From Candidatus Firestoneibacteriota bacterium (lineage in GTDB: Bacteria; Oederibacteriota; D2-FULL-39-29; CAIOVX01): DNA of 64,000 nt. The position numbers and the translations under genes were made by a program. The DNA is taken from positions 22,883 to 86,882 of the forward strand of contig CAIOVX010000087.1 of the NCBI GenBank assembly GCA_903861835.1, read 5' to 3'. The notes beneath the pieces were generated by a model. It made no database searches. It was not told the origin of the DNA and saw nothing but the letters and a program-made list of their open reading frames with translations. This document shows positions 44,926-53,094 of this stretch, one piece after another (the stretch's first letter is position 1; every line of letters starts with the position of its first letter).

Positions 44926-45652
44926 TTTTCCTCCGCATAAAGTACTTTTGAGCCGTTTTAAGGCGCTTCAGGTCATCCACTCCCATTACTTCGGAAGGGT
45001 TACCTGCTGTATAAGTGCCTATCTTGAAACCCTTCTTTCTGAAAATCTCTATCGCGTCCGTCAGGTAGTACTCGCCTTTGATTTTATTCTTCTTTATCCG
45101 GCCCAGAGCGTACTCCAGTTTCGGCCAGTCATAGCAGTAGATACCGGAATTTATTTCTTTGATCTTCTTCTGCGCCGGCGTCGCGCTCTTTTCCTCTACA
45201 ATGCCGTTAACGGCGCCGCTCTTGTTTCTGATTATACGGCCGTAGCCGGTTGGTTCCTTTAAGATTGTAGTGACTATCGTAACATCATTCATACCGCCGA
45301 TATGAGAACCCATCAGCGCAGAAAGCGTCTGTTTGGTAATCAGAGGCGTATCGCCGCAAACTATAAGCGTATCACCGCGGTAGCCTTTCATCGCTGGAAT
45401 AGCGGCTTTTACAGCATCAGCCGTTCCAAGCATTTTTTTTTGCACTGCTGCTTTGACGCCTGCAGGCAGAACTTTCCTTACAAGCGCGCGTTTGTAGCCG
45501 ACTATTGCGACTACCCTGTCCATTTCTTTCAGCGACAGCAGGTTGCCGAGGATATAACTTATCATCGGCTTTCCTGATATCTTATGTAGTACCTTCGGAA
45601 GGGGTGACTTCATACGCGTACCCTTTCCGCCGGCCAGGACTATTGCTCGCAT
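44918..45652 (-). CDS. GlmU-like nucleotidyltransferase domain only
   Basis: A 244-residue NTP-transferase fold that matches the N-terminal half of GlmU: LAGGKGTRMKSPLPKVLHKISGKPM, then CGDTPLI and AEVK-type motifs in YYLTDAIEI. A normal GlmU is about 450 residues and has a C-terminal left-handed beta-helix acetyltransferase; here the frame ends at a stop near 44918, with prs beginning eight bases earlier. It may be a stand-alone uridylyltransferase, with a separate acetyltransferase elsewhere, or have another nucleotide-sugar role. There is no sign of a frameshift. Confidence 0.85.
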   Translation of the reverse strand: MRAIVLAGGKGTRMKSPLPKVLHKISGKPMISYILGNLLSLKEMDRVVAIVGYKRALVRKVLPAGVKAAVQKKMLGTADAVKAAIPAMKGYRGDTLIVCGDTPLITKQTLSALMGSHIGGMNDVTIVTTILKEPTGYGRIIRNKSGAVNGIVEEKSATPAQKKIKEINSGIYCYDWPKLEYALGRIKKNKIKGEYYLTDAIEIFRKKGFKIGTYTAGNPSEVMGVDDLKRLKTAQKYFMRRKNV

Positions 45653-45688
45653 AATAGGTGTGTATTTTATAAAAAAAGAGGGGAAAAA

Positions 45689-46762
45689 TCAAGGGAAATC
45701 AAGGATAACTGCGGTGTTTCTTTTTAAAACACGGTGCCATTTGCTGCCGAGTTTAGCATATTGTTTATAAGGGCTTTTCGCTTTTCCACAGAAGAAAAGT
45801 CCGGTCTGGGCGTGAAGGGCTTCAAATTTAAGGCCAAGAGCTTTGGCTCTTATGCCGGCCGCTCTAAAACACCGGGCGCCTTTGAGAATATTCCCTGTCT
45901 CCCTATCCATCTCGCCTTCCTGGAGCAGGGCGTAGATCATCCCTCTTTTATCCTTGTGCTTGAGGAATAACCCCGAGGACTCCCGGTGGCGCCGCTTTGC
46001 TTCCGTCAACCGTCCGGAGAGCAGAAGGGTATTCGCGTACCCCCAGAGAACAAAAGCAATGTTTACTTCGTCTTTGATGCCGCGGTAATTCAACAGCGCA
46101 ATCTTGTAGAAAGCTTCAGACTTTGCCGGTTTGAAAAGCATTCTGGAAGCGCTGCCCATCCCGCAATTGCAATAGGCAAAACCGAATCTGTCACCCTGTT
46201 TCTTGAAAATTGACGCTGCCCTCTCGTAACAGTTAAAAGATTGTCTAAAATCCCCTAACATCCTGAGGATGCCGCCAAGTCCGGCCAGCGCGTAAGCCTT
46301 TCCGCTCTCATCTTTCAAAAGACCGTAATATTTTGCGGAGAGACGGAAGAGCTCTTTGCTCCCCAATAGATTGCCGGTTATTCTGCGCAATCCGCCCTGG
46401 CACCAGCAATAATACGCAAACCCTGCCCAGTCGCCGGCTGCCCTATAGCTCCTTGCGGCCTTCGAAAAGTAACTTCCGGCGTCGGCGTATTCGGACAAAC
46501 CGCGGGAAGCCATTCCCAGCCCCATAAAAGCGTCCGCTTTCTGATCCTCATCGCAGATGCTCCGTTTCAGCGCGGTTTTGTAGGCGGCTATTGCTCCCTT
46601 AAAGTCGCCGGTAAGGCGAAGACAGCCGGCAAGCCCGGAAAACGCTTGAAAAGAACCGTTCAGCCTTACGGCCTTTTTATATAACGGGAGGGCTTCCTTG
46701 AAATTGCCTGACTCCCTTTCCCCCTCAGCCCTTTCGAGAAGACCATACATTTTCTTAAGCAT
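45689..46762 (-). CDS. Tetratricopeptide repeat protein
   Basis: A 357-residue soluble protein made of TPR-like repeats, each about 35-40 residues with the A/G-x-G-x2-Y pattern (for example AFAYYCWCQGGLRRITGNL and ALAGLGGILRMLGDFRQSF). At least seven repeats are visible. There is no signal peptide. TPRs mediate protein binding. GAGG lies just before the ATG, inside the korB end. Its ATG overlaps the korB stop by eight bases, so it is coupled to the ferredoxin oxidoreductase, but a functional link cannot be shown. Confidence 0.8.
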   Translation of the reverse strand: MLKKMYGLLERAEGERESGNFKEALPLYKKAVRLNGSFQAFSGLAGCLRLTGDFKGAIAAYKTALKRSICDEDQKADAFMGLGMASRGLSEYADAGSYFSKAARSYRAAGDWAGFAYYCWCQGGLRRITGNLLGSKELFRLSAKYYGLLKDESGKAYALAGLGGILRMLGDFRQSFNCYERAASIFKKQGDRFGFAYCNCGMGSASRMLFKPAKSEAFYKIALLNYRGIKDEVNIAFVLWGYANTLLLSGRLTEAKRRHRESSGLFLKHKDKRGMIYALLQEGEMDRETGNILKGARCFRAAGIRAKALGLKFEALHAQTGLFFCGKAKSPYKQYAKLGSKWHRVLKRNTAVILDFP

Positions 46763-47615
46763 ATTTCCTCAACAATTCAAGAGGTGCCGGCGGGTTTAGC
46801 GGTTGCCTTGAGAGCGACTTGTCCGCCGGTTTAAAAATTGAATCTTCAAATACAGGGCGTTCGTGTTTATAAATGATTCCTGTCGGAATCCTGTCGCCCC
46901 ACTCCAGCGCTTTCGTAAAGGCCTTAGTCCTGTCCTTTGGATCATAAGCGGCATCCTCGTCAAGATTGTAGACCCTTTCCTTATACCACTGGTAGGTATT
47001 CACTTTGTTGAACGTGACACACGGCTGAAGTATATCTACCAGAGAGAAACCACGGTGTTTTACCGCGGCGCCAATTATTTTAGAGAGGTGTTCAAGGTCT
47101 CCGGCAAAACCGCGCGCAACAAAGCTGCAATCCATTGCTACCGCAACGGCAAGAGGGCTCTCGGGTATATCGACGCTTCCGAACGGAGTGGTTCCTGTCA
47201 GTGTTCCGAGGCCGGTCGTTGGCGAAGCCTGACCTTTAGTCAAACCATAAATCTGATTATCGTGCACCAGGTACGTTATGTCCGGGTTGCGCCTCATAGC
47301 ATGAACGAAGTGGTTGCCGCCTTCCGCGTAAGCGTCCCCGTCACCGCCGGCTGCAATGACCGTCATTTTGTGATTGGCCATCTTCGCGCCGAACGCCGCG
47401 GGCATAGAACGCCCGTGAAGACCGTTGAAACAATTAACTTTCAAATAGTGAGGTATCTTGGCCGCCTGCCCGATACCGGAGACCATTAGGACCTGCCAGG
47501 GCTCAAGGTTCAACGATACGAGCGCCTGCTTCAGCGCCCGAAGGACCCCAAAGTTTCCGCATCCAGGGCACCAGGCATTGTCGTCAGTGCTGTTATATGC
47601 GCTTGCTAAAACCAT
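46755..47615 (-). CDS. korB: 2-oxoacid:ferredoxin oxidoreductase beta subunit (TPP-binding)
   Basis: A 286-residue thiamine-diphosphate-binding subunit. CPGC (Cys16 and Cys19) lies at the start of the conserved DDNAWCPGCGNFGVL; the TPP/Mg motif is IAAGGDGDAYAEGGNHFVH...DNQIYGLTKGQ. It pairs with the alpha/gamma subunit at 47741-49456 to oxidise a 2-oxoacid (probably 2-oxoglutarate or pyruvate) to acyl-CoA, CO2 and reduced ferredoxin. The substrate cannot be told from the sequence. It overlaps the TPR gene by eight bases. Confidence 0.92.
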   Translation of the reverse strand: MVLASAYNSTDDNAWCPGCGNFGVLRALKQALVSLNLEPWQVLMVSGIGQAAKIPHYLKVNCFNGLHGRSMPAAFGAKMANHKMTVIAAGGDGDAYAEGGNHFVHAMRRNPDITYLVHDNQIYGLTKGQASPTTGLGTLTGTTPFGSVDIPESPLAVAVAMDCSFVARGFAGDLEHLSKIIGAAVKHRGFSLVDILQPCVTFNKVNTYQWYKERVYNLDEDAAYDPKDRTKAFTKALEWGDRIPTGIIYKHERPVFEDSIFKPADKSLSRQPLNPPAPLELLRKYA

Positions 47616-47638
47616 AACTACCCCCCCCTTAAAACATG

Positions 47639-47760
47639 ATGCTCGGATGGTCAGCTGCTTGGATGCTCAAAAGCTTCCTAAACATAATGCGGATGCGCAG
47701 AGGCTCAGACGTTGTTCTGCCATTCTGCCCTTCCGACCCTCTAACCCTCCAACCCTCTAA
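47639..47760. repeat. Word-like repeat after korA (GGGTTGGAGGGT words)
   Basis: The region between korA and korB contains repeated GGTTAGAGGGTTGGAGGG words near 47741-47760 and looser GGATGCTCAG words further on. The korA stop codon lies inside a GGTTGGAGGGTTAG stretch, so the last korA residues come from the repeat. A related block is at 50268-50312. Confidence 0.7.
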
Positions 47761-49456
47761 TAATGTATTCGGCTGTCAACGGATGTCCGTCATAGCGCAG
47801 AACTCTTTTGCTAAACTTTATGCCGGTATGCTTCTCGAAAATATCGGCAAACTGCCCGGAATAATTATTCTCAACACCGATATACTTTAGCCCGGAACTG
47901 ATCTTAAAACCCGGCTTCATTTCGGGAAGCGGCCAGATATCCGTAAAGTGAAGCGCTCCGGCAGATTTACCGGAAACATTGAGCATATCAACCGCTTCCG
48001 TTACCGCCCCCAGCGAGGAGCCCCAGCTTACCAATACTATCTCAGGTTTTTCGCTGCCATAGTAAGCCGGCTGTTCCATAACTTTTGCCAGCTCCGCGAG
48101 TTTCCCCGCGCGCTTATCAAGCATCTTCAGCCGTATCTCTGCTGACTCGGTGATATGGCCTTCCTCGGTATGCTCATCACTGTCTGCATACACTACCTGA
48201 TCTTTTGCCCCGGGAATCAGGCGCGCGGAGACTCTGCCGTCTGAAAGGTCATAGCGCTTGTAATTATAGTTACCGGAAAATTCCAAGAGCAGTTTTCCCC
48301 TGTCAACCGGCTCTGTCTTGACCTTATTCAGGTCTACAGAAAAAGTGGAATCATTAAAATATTGATCGGAGAGGACGAAGACTGGAATCTGATATTTCTC
48401 GGCCAGGTTAAAAGCCCTGCCCATTATCACAGGTCCATCTGCAGCGGAAGAGGGCGCGAGAATAACACGCGCGAAATCCCCATGCCCCGCAAAAAGAGTC
48501 ATATTCAGATCACCCTGCTCGGTCCGTGTGGGAAAACCCGTCGCAGGACCGGGACGCTGTGAGATTCCTATAACCACCGGCGTCTCTGTCATTCCGGCCA
48601 GGCTAACGCCTTCTGTCATAAGCGCGAAACCGCCTCCAGAAGTACAGGTCATTGCCCTGACCCCTCCGTAGCCCGCTCCGACAGCCATATTTATGGCCGC
48701 GATCTCATCCTCGGCCTGCTCCATTACAATACCGAACTCGCGGGACTTCGCGGCGACATATTCCATGATAGAGGTGGCCGGAGACATCGGGTAGCCGGCA
48801 TAAAACTTCAGCCCCGCGGAAACCGCCCCCAGACCGAGCGCTTCGCTGCCGTTTACCAGTACTTTGTTTTTTGAATTTGTTTTCAAGGTGGGAGCCAGCA
48901 TGAACCTGCCTGAGATGCCCGGGGTTACCGCCGCTATACCGGCCTTGAGCGCCCGCAGGTTCGCGGTAACGGCAGCCTCGCCTTTCTTTGAGAAAAGTTC
49001 CGCTATTACCTCATCGCACTCTTTACTAACATCTGCTCCGAGCAGCGCGAGCACCGCACCGGTAGCCGCGGAGTTCATCATTATCTTGTCGCCGCCTGCT
49101 TCTGCCGCAAGCTTTTCGAAAGGCACAGAAATCCAGCCGGCTTTGGGCTCTTCCGCCCTCTGTTTTTCCCCGTCATAAAGAAGGAATCCGCCCGCTTTCA
49201 CTTTCAGGGCATTTCGCTTTATTGCAAGCAGATCAAGAGCCACCAGAACATCAAAGCTTTCTTTTATGGAATTTACAGGGGAGGTGGAGATACGAATTAT
49301 GGAGGTGTTATTGCCGCCCCTGATGCGGGACATAACATCTTGCCAGACAAAAACATTATACCCCGCCCGCAAAAAACTCTTTGCGAGCGTGAACGAGATG
49401 GACTGCATCCCCATCCCGGCGGCGCCTGAAATTCCGACCGTTATGTCCTTTGTCAA
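47741..49456 (-). CDS. korA: 2-oxoacid:acceptor oxidoreductase, fused gamma-alpha subunit
   Basis: A 571-residue protein with two parts. Residues about 1-190 match the gamma domain (VGISGAAGMGMQSISFTLAKSFLRAGYNV) and residues about 200-571 the alpha/pyrimidine domain (NGSEALGLGAVSAGLKFYAGYPMSPATSI, then the GGGFALMTEGVSLAGMTETP block). With korB this gives a ferredoxin-linked 2-oxoacid oxidoreductase. Its last residues, IRGLEG, come from a GGTTAGAGGGTTGG-type repeat. The previous gene (TusA) ends nine bases upstream. Confidence 0.92.
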   Translation of the reverse strand: MTKDITVGISGAAGMGMQSISFTLAKSFLRAGYNVFVWQDVMSRIRGGNNTSIIRISTSPVNSIKESFDVLVALDLLAIKRNALKVKAGGFLLYDGEKQRAEEPKAGWISVPFEKLAAEAGGDKIMMNSAATGAVLALLGADVSKECDEVIAELFSKKGEAAVTANLRALKAGIAAVTPGISGRFMLAPTLKTNSKNKVLVNGSEALGLGAVSAGLKFYAGYPMSPATSIMEYVAAKSREFGIVMEQAEDEIAAINMAVGAGYGGVRAMTCTSGGGFALMTEGVSLAGMTETPVVIGISQRPGPATGFPTRTEQGDLNMTLFAGHGDFARVILAPSSAADGPVIMGRAFNLAEKYQIPVFVLSDQYFNDSTFSVDLNKVKTEPVDRGKLLLEFSGNYNYKRYDLSDGRVSARLIPGAKDQVVYADSDEHTEEGHITESAEIRLKMLDKRAGKLAELAKVMEQPAYYGSEKPEIVLVSWGSSLGAVTEAVDMLNVSGKSAGALHFTDIWPLPEMKPGFKISSGLKYIGVENNYSGQFADIFEKHTGIKFSKRVLRYDGHPLTAEYIIRGLEG

Positions 49457-49464
49457 GAATCCCC

Positions 49465-49704
49465 CTAAGCTTTTCTCACATATACTTTAACTATACCGTC
49501 AGCAGCCTTTTCCCCGCCCTCGTAAATGTTGCCTGTGGTCTTACACCAGGCCGGCATATCGTTAAGGATACCTTCGTCATCCGCTTCAACTTCGAGCACT
49601 TCACCTGACTTCATTTCTTTTATTTTCTTAGTAGTCTTGATTATCGGAACAGGGCAGTAAAGACCGACGCAATCGAGGGTTTGATTCGGTTGAATACCTT
49701 CCAT
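49465..49704 (-). CDS. tusA: TusA-family sulfur-carrier protein
   Basis: A 79-residue TusA. The CPxP motif with the acceptor Cys17 is DCVGLYCPVPIIKTTKKI. The C-terminal part follows the family (EADDEGILNDMPAWCKTTGN). It accepts persulfide sulfur and passes it on. The DsrE-like gene lies upstream, with an AACGTT repeat between, and korA begins eight bases after it. Partner choice is inferred from the cluster. Confidence 0.92.
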   Translation of the reverse strand: MEGIQPNQTLDCVGLYCPVPIIKTTKKIKEMKSGEVLEVEADDEGILNDMPAWCKTTGNIYEGGEKAADGIVKVYVRKA

Positions 49705-49728
49705 AAAGAACTCCTGTATTAATGGTTT

Positions 49729-49765
49729 ATAACGTTTTTAACGTTCTTAACGTTTGTAACGTAAG
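49729..49765. repeat. Tandem AACGTT-word repeat (copy 2)
   Basis: Repeated AACGTTTTTAACGTTCTTAA and AACGTTTGTAACG-type words; very similar to 36372-36409. It lies about nine bases downstream of the DsrE stop and before tusA. Confidence 0.75.
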
Positions 49766-49773
49766 GCTTAGGT

Positions 49774-50256
49774 CTAGACAAACAAGTTTATATTGGATTC
49801 CTTGGCTTCGCCGAGATAGGTGGCCGCGCCCGCCATTTCGTCAACTTCAGGAACCAGCGCCTCGCGATCAAGCCCCATAACGTTGCAGGAGGTCGTGCAG
49901 GCGATGAACTTTACATCCAACTCCCTTGAAAGTTTGAAGAGTTCCGGCAGCGAGGCCATTTTCTTCTGTTTCATAAGCAATTTCATCATTTCGGGTCCGG
50001 CACCTGCAAAATTGAATTTTGTCAGCGGCAGGCTCTCTTTGGTACCCCGGTTCAAGAAACCAAACATCTTCTGAAGAAAATTTGCTTTCTTCGCGAGCAT
50101 CCCGCCGTTTCGGAGCACGCTCAAGCCCCAGAAAGTGAAGAAAATGCTTACCTTTATCCCCATGGACGCTGCTGTCGTGGCCAGTGTAAAAGCCGCAAGC
50201 GCCTTATCCATCTCACCCGAAAAAAGTATAATCGTCATTTTATTGCTATCTGCCAT
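49774..50256 (-). CDS. DsrE/DsrF/DrsH-like sulfur-relay protein
   Basis: A 160-residue DsrE_2-type protein. The early MTIILFSGEMDKALAAFTLA and the conserved FFTFWGLSVLR precede a candidate sulfur-binding cysteine in VKFIACTTSCNVMGLD. Its neighbours are TusA downstream and a NifS-like protein upstream. DsrE-TusA pairs relay sulfur as persulfides. Here the pair may receive sulfur from the NifS-like gene product, but that is inference. Confidence 0.88.
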   Translation of the reverse strand: MADSNKMTIILFSGEMDKALAAFTLATTAASMGIKVSIFFTFWGLSVLRNGGMLAKKANFLQKMFGFLNRGTKESLPLTKFNFAGAGPEMMKLLMKQKKMASLPELFKLSRELDVKFIACTTSCNVMGLDREALVPEVDEMAGAATYLGEAKESNINLFV

Positions 50257-50267
50257 ACATCCTCCTC

Positions 50268-50312
50268 AAGCCCTTAAGCATCCAACCCTCCAACCCTCTA
50301 ACCTTCTGCCCC
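50268..50312. repeat. Word-like repeat after the NifS-like gene
   Basis: GGGTTGGAGGGTTGGATGC-type words on the minus strand, directly after the TGA stop of the NifS-like gene. The plus strand reads CCAACCCTCCAACCCTC. Related words lie at 47741-47760. Confidence 0.7.
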
Positions 50313-51503
50313 TCACCCTTTCCACAACGGACTCATCTTCCTCAATTTTTCCACGATACCAGGGAAAACCGAGAGAACCTTCTCCACGTCTTCTTTCGTG
50401 GTGTATTTATTCAGAGAGAAAAGAATTGAACCGTGACAGATCTCTATGGGCACGCCTATGGAAAGCAGAACGTGCGAAGCCTTTAATGCTTTTGAAGTAC
50501 ACGCTGAACCGGAAGAAGCGGCTATACCTTCGCCGTCTAGAAACATCAACATCGATTCGCCTTCAATAAATTCAATGGAAATATTCACATTTACCGGCAG
50601 CCTGAGCTTCGCGTCGCCGTTCAGCCTGGAATACTTTATCGCTGAGAGTATTCCTTTTATAAGCTCGTCACGAAGCGCTTCCATCTTTGCGCCATTCGCG
50701 GCTATCTCCGGCTTGATTAACTCCGCGGCTTTTCCCATTCCTACAATAGCAGGAATATTTTCTACACCGGCGCGCTTTCCTTCTTCCTGGATGCCGCCGT
50801 CTATGAGCGGAAATACGCGCACGCCCTTCTTTATATAGAGGGCTGCGGCGCCTTTGGGCCCGTAAAACTGAGAACCAGAAAAGGTCAGCAGGTCAACACC
50901 AAGTTCCTTCACGTCAACAGGCAGCGTCCCAACCGTCTGCACTGCGTCCGAATGAAATATTATCTGCGGGAGATTCTTCGCCTTCCTTTCAGCGTTTAGT
51001 TCCCGTATAACCCCCGCAAGCTCCTTTACCGGCTGTATGGTCCCAACTTCGTGATTGGCGTGCATAACGGAAAGAAGAACTGTCCCGTCAGTCACGAGGC
51101 CTTTCAGGGCGTCTACAACGACTATGCCACTTTTATCAACCGGCAAAAAGCTGGTTTGAAAACCCAGCTTCTCCAGGGTCTTAACCGCGTTCATTACAGA
51201 AAAATGTTCAATGGCAGAGATAATAACGTGTTTCCCCTTCGCTTGATTGGCCAGTCCTACGCCTTTAACAGCCATGTTGTTTGACTCTGAAGCGTTGGAC
51301 GTGAAATAAATATCCGAGGGGTCCGCATTTATGAGCGCCGCGACCTGCTTTCTGGCAGTATCGAGCGCTTCTCTGGGTTTCTCCCCAAAGCGGTGAATGC
51401 TCAGGGGATTTCCAAAATACTCAAAAAGATACGGAAGCATCGCATCCCGCACGCGTGAATCCACCGGAGTGCCCGACGCGTTATCAAGAAAGATTTCTTT
51501 CAT
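50313..51503 (-). CDS. NifS/IscS-like protein lacking the PLP lysine and substrate arginine
   Basis: A 396-residue class V aminotransferase-fold protein closest to cysteine desulfurases. Retained: His100 (AIEHFSV), which stacks on PLP; Asp186 and Gln189 (SDAVQ); and the persulfide cysteine Cys335 in SSGSACTSKAL. Changed: the S-x-H-K segment, which holds the Schiff-base lysine in known enzymes, reads FSGSQFYGPKG, so position 212 is Gln, and the RFSLG segment (substrate-carboxylate arginine) reads ILFSLNKYTT, with Leu361. Both codons were read directly. A classical PLP-dependent desulfurase seems unlikely. It sits between thioredoxin reductase and DsrE-TusA. Related lysine-less IscS proteins, I recall, have been described in Archaeoglobus. 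Confidence 0.9.
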   Translation of the reverse strand: MKEIFLDNASGTPVDSRVRDAMLPYLFEYFGNPLSIHRFGEKPREALDTARKQVAALINADPSDIYFTSNASESNNMAVKGVGLANQAKGKHVIISAIEHFSVMNAVKTLEKLGFQTSFLPVDKSGIVVVDALKGLVTDGTVLLSVMHANHEVGTIQPVKELAGVIRELNAERKAKNLPQIIFHSDAVQTVGTLPVDVKELGVDLLTFSGSQFYGPKGAAALYIKKGVRVFPLIDGGIQEEGKRAGVENIPAIVGMGKAAELIKPEIAANGAKMEALRDELIKGILSAIKYSRLNGDAKLRLPVNVNISIEFIEGESMLMFLDGEGIAASSGSACTSKALKASHVLLSIGVPIEICHGSILFSLNKYTTKEDVEKVLSVFPGIVEKLRKMSPLWKG

Positions 51504-51592
51504 AATTCCTCCCGGAAAAGACCTAAAACGTTTCTATTGAATGTTACACCGCTTCCGGTTTTCTTTGTATGATAAAAGTCATGAGTTTGCAT

Positions 51593-52522
51593 TCAACCGC
51601 CGAGTTTTCCTGAGATAATCAGATATTTAAAGGCAGCCAGCGCCGCTTTAGCGCCTTCTCCGGCGGCTATTATTATTTGTTTTTCCGCTACGTCCGTAAC
51701 ATCTCCCGCCGCGAATATCCCCGGGACATCGGTGGCACAGCCGGCATCCACAACTATTTCCCCGGAGGCATTCCGTTTTACAATTCCCGCAAATTCCGAG
51801 TTCGGGAGCAGGCCTATCTCAACAAAAATCCCTTTTAGCCGAATATCAGACGCTCCTTCCTTTCCGCCGGAAATCCTGAGACCGGAGACAAACTTTTCCC
51901 CAAGCACGGCTTCAACTTTAACGCCGTTTAGGACAATGACCGCGGGATTCTTCAAAACCTGCTCTCTCATTATTTTGTCGCCGCCAAGCTCGGGCGTATT
52001 ATTGATTACATAGACCTTTGAACAATAACGCGAGAGCTGGATTGCCGCATCAAGGGCTGAATTGCCTCCCCCTATCACGGCAACTTCCTTTCCGGCAAAG
52101 AGAGGACCGTCGCAGGTGGCGCAGTAGGTCAGGCCTTTATTTTTATATTCCTTCTCTCCCGGAATATTCATTTCGCGGGACCTTTTACCTGAAGCAATGA
52201 TTATGGACTTAGAGAGATAAACGCCTTTTGCGGTTTTTACTTTGAAAACGCCGTTTTCAGAGGACAGGGATAGGGTTTCTTCGGATTCTATGAGGGGAAT
52301 GTTAAACTGTTTTAAGTGCTCGTCAAACTTGGATGCGAGTTCCGGCCCGGAAATCATATTGAAACCGGTATAGTTCTCTACCTCGCCGCTCCAGGCGGCC
52401 TGCCCGCCAACGTCCCCCGTAACCACAAGCAGGTTGAGCTTCTTGCGGGCGGCGTAAACCGCCGCCGTTATTCCGGCGGGGCCTGCGCCTATAACTATCA
52501 CGTCATAGATATCAGGCATCAA
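51593..52522 (-). CDS. trxB: Thioredoxin-disulfide reductase
   Basis: A 309-residue low-molecular-weight TrxB. FAD-binding GAGPAGITAAVYAARKKLN, the redox-active CATC (Cys134 and Cys137) in TYCATCDGP, and the NADPH motif VAVIGGGNSALDAA are intact. It reduces thioredoxins such as the one at 15597-15917. It follows the ferritin-like gene by 28 bases and precedes the NifS-like gene by about 90 bases, in an A/T-rich gap. Confidence 0.95.
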   Translation of the reverse strand: MMPDIYDVIVIGAGPAGITAAVYAARKKLNLLVVTGDVGGQAAWSGEVENYTGFNMISGPELASKFDEHLKQFNIPLIESEETLSLSSENGVFKVKTAKGVYLSKSIIIASGKRSREMNIPGEKEYKNKGLTYCATCDGPLFAGKEVAVIGGGNSALDAAIQLSRYCSKVYVINNTPELGGDKIMREQVLKNPAVIVLNGVKVEAVLGEKFVSGLRISGGKEGASDIRLKGIFVEIGLLPNSEFAGIVKRNASGEIVVDAGCATDVPGIFAAGDVTDVAEKQIIIAAGEGAKAALAAFKYLIISGKLGG

Positions 52523-52550
52523 ACCTCCGGACAGAGCTCTTATTCTTTCC

Positions 52551-53042
52551 TTACTTAATCGCGCAGGTCTTCTTCAAAATGTACAGGTGTTTTATGTGCT
52601 TGAGTTCTTCCTTTACCATCTCTTCTACCAGCTTCCTGTCTCTTTCAGGCATCCCTTCGAGCATACCCTGAAACAGGATTACAGAATCTTTCTCAAATTT
52701 AAGCGCGGCCTCTATTATGGCCGAATCATCCTTCAGGTGCTCCGAGGCTCTTTTCCCTGCGTCGGCCTTTGTAAATACATTGTCGCCCGCCAGCATCCGC
52801 ACATAGTCCGCGTATTCGCCTTCGTAGGTCTCGGGTTCCGCGGATTTTTCGGCATTCTGCGCCATTTTAAGGAAAGCCGCCAGATGATGATCTTCTTCCT
52901 TGGCGAGATGCTCAAAGAGAACTCTGGCGTTTTCCGCTTTCGCGCTCTTTGAAGCCGCCTCATAGAATACCTTGCCGTTCTTTTCTATCTGTACGCCAAG
53001 ATCAAGCACCTCGGCAGCGTTAAACTTTAATCCCATAGCCAT
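52551..53042 (-). CDS. Ferritin-like / rubrerythrin-type diiron protein
   Basis: A 163-residue four-helix bundle with carboxylate-histidine iron ligands: Glu20 (VQIEKNGK), the EEDHH segment near 49-53 (Glu and His), and the C-terminal EELKHIKH. It lacks the rubredoxin C-terminal domain; a stand-alone rubredoxin gene lies just upstream. It fits peroxide reduction in an anaerobe. Neighbours are trxB downstream and rubredoxin plus flavodiiron protein upstream. Confidence 0.85.
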   Translation of the reverse strand: MAMGLKFNAAEVLDLGVQIEKNGKVFYEAASKSAKAENARVLFEHLAKEEDHHLAAFLKMAQNAEKSAEPETYEGEYADYVRMLAGDNVFTKADAGKRASEHLKDDSAIIEAALKFEKDSVILFQGMLEGMPERDRKLVEEMVKEELKHIKHLYILKKTCAIK

Positions 53043-53054
53043 CTCCGCACTCTG

Positions 53055-53094
53055 TATTAGTTGTCAGTTATCAGCTATTTGTTATTGCTCTTTC
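53055..53094. repeat. Word-like repeat, GAGCAATAACTGATAAC family (copy 2)
   Basis: On the minus strand GAGCAATAACAAATAGCTGA and related words. The rubredoxin stop codon and its last codon lie within this stretch (AAAGAGCAATAA). A similar word follows the GH57 stop at 10226. Confidence 0.75.

Noticed and set aside
45689..45735. Possible frameshift or truncation at the 3' end of the TPR gene
   Set aside because: The frame ends in a normal stop after a repeat-poor tail. No second-frame continuation with TPR residues was seen.
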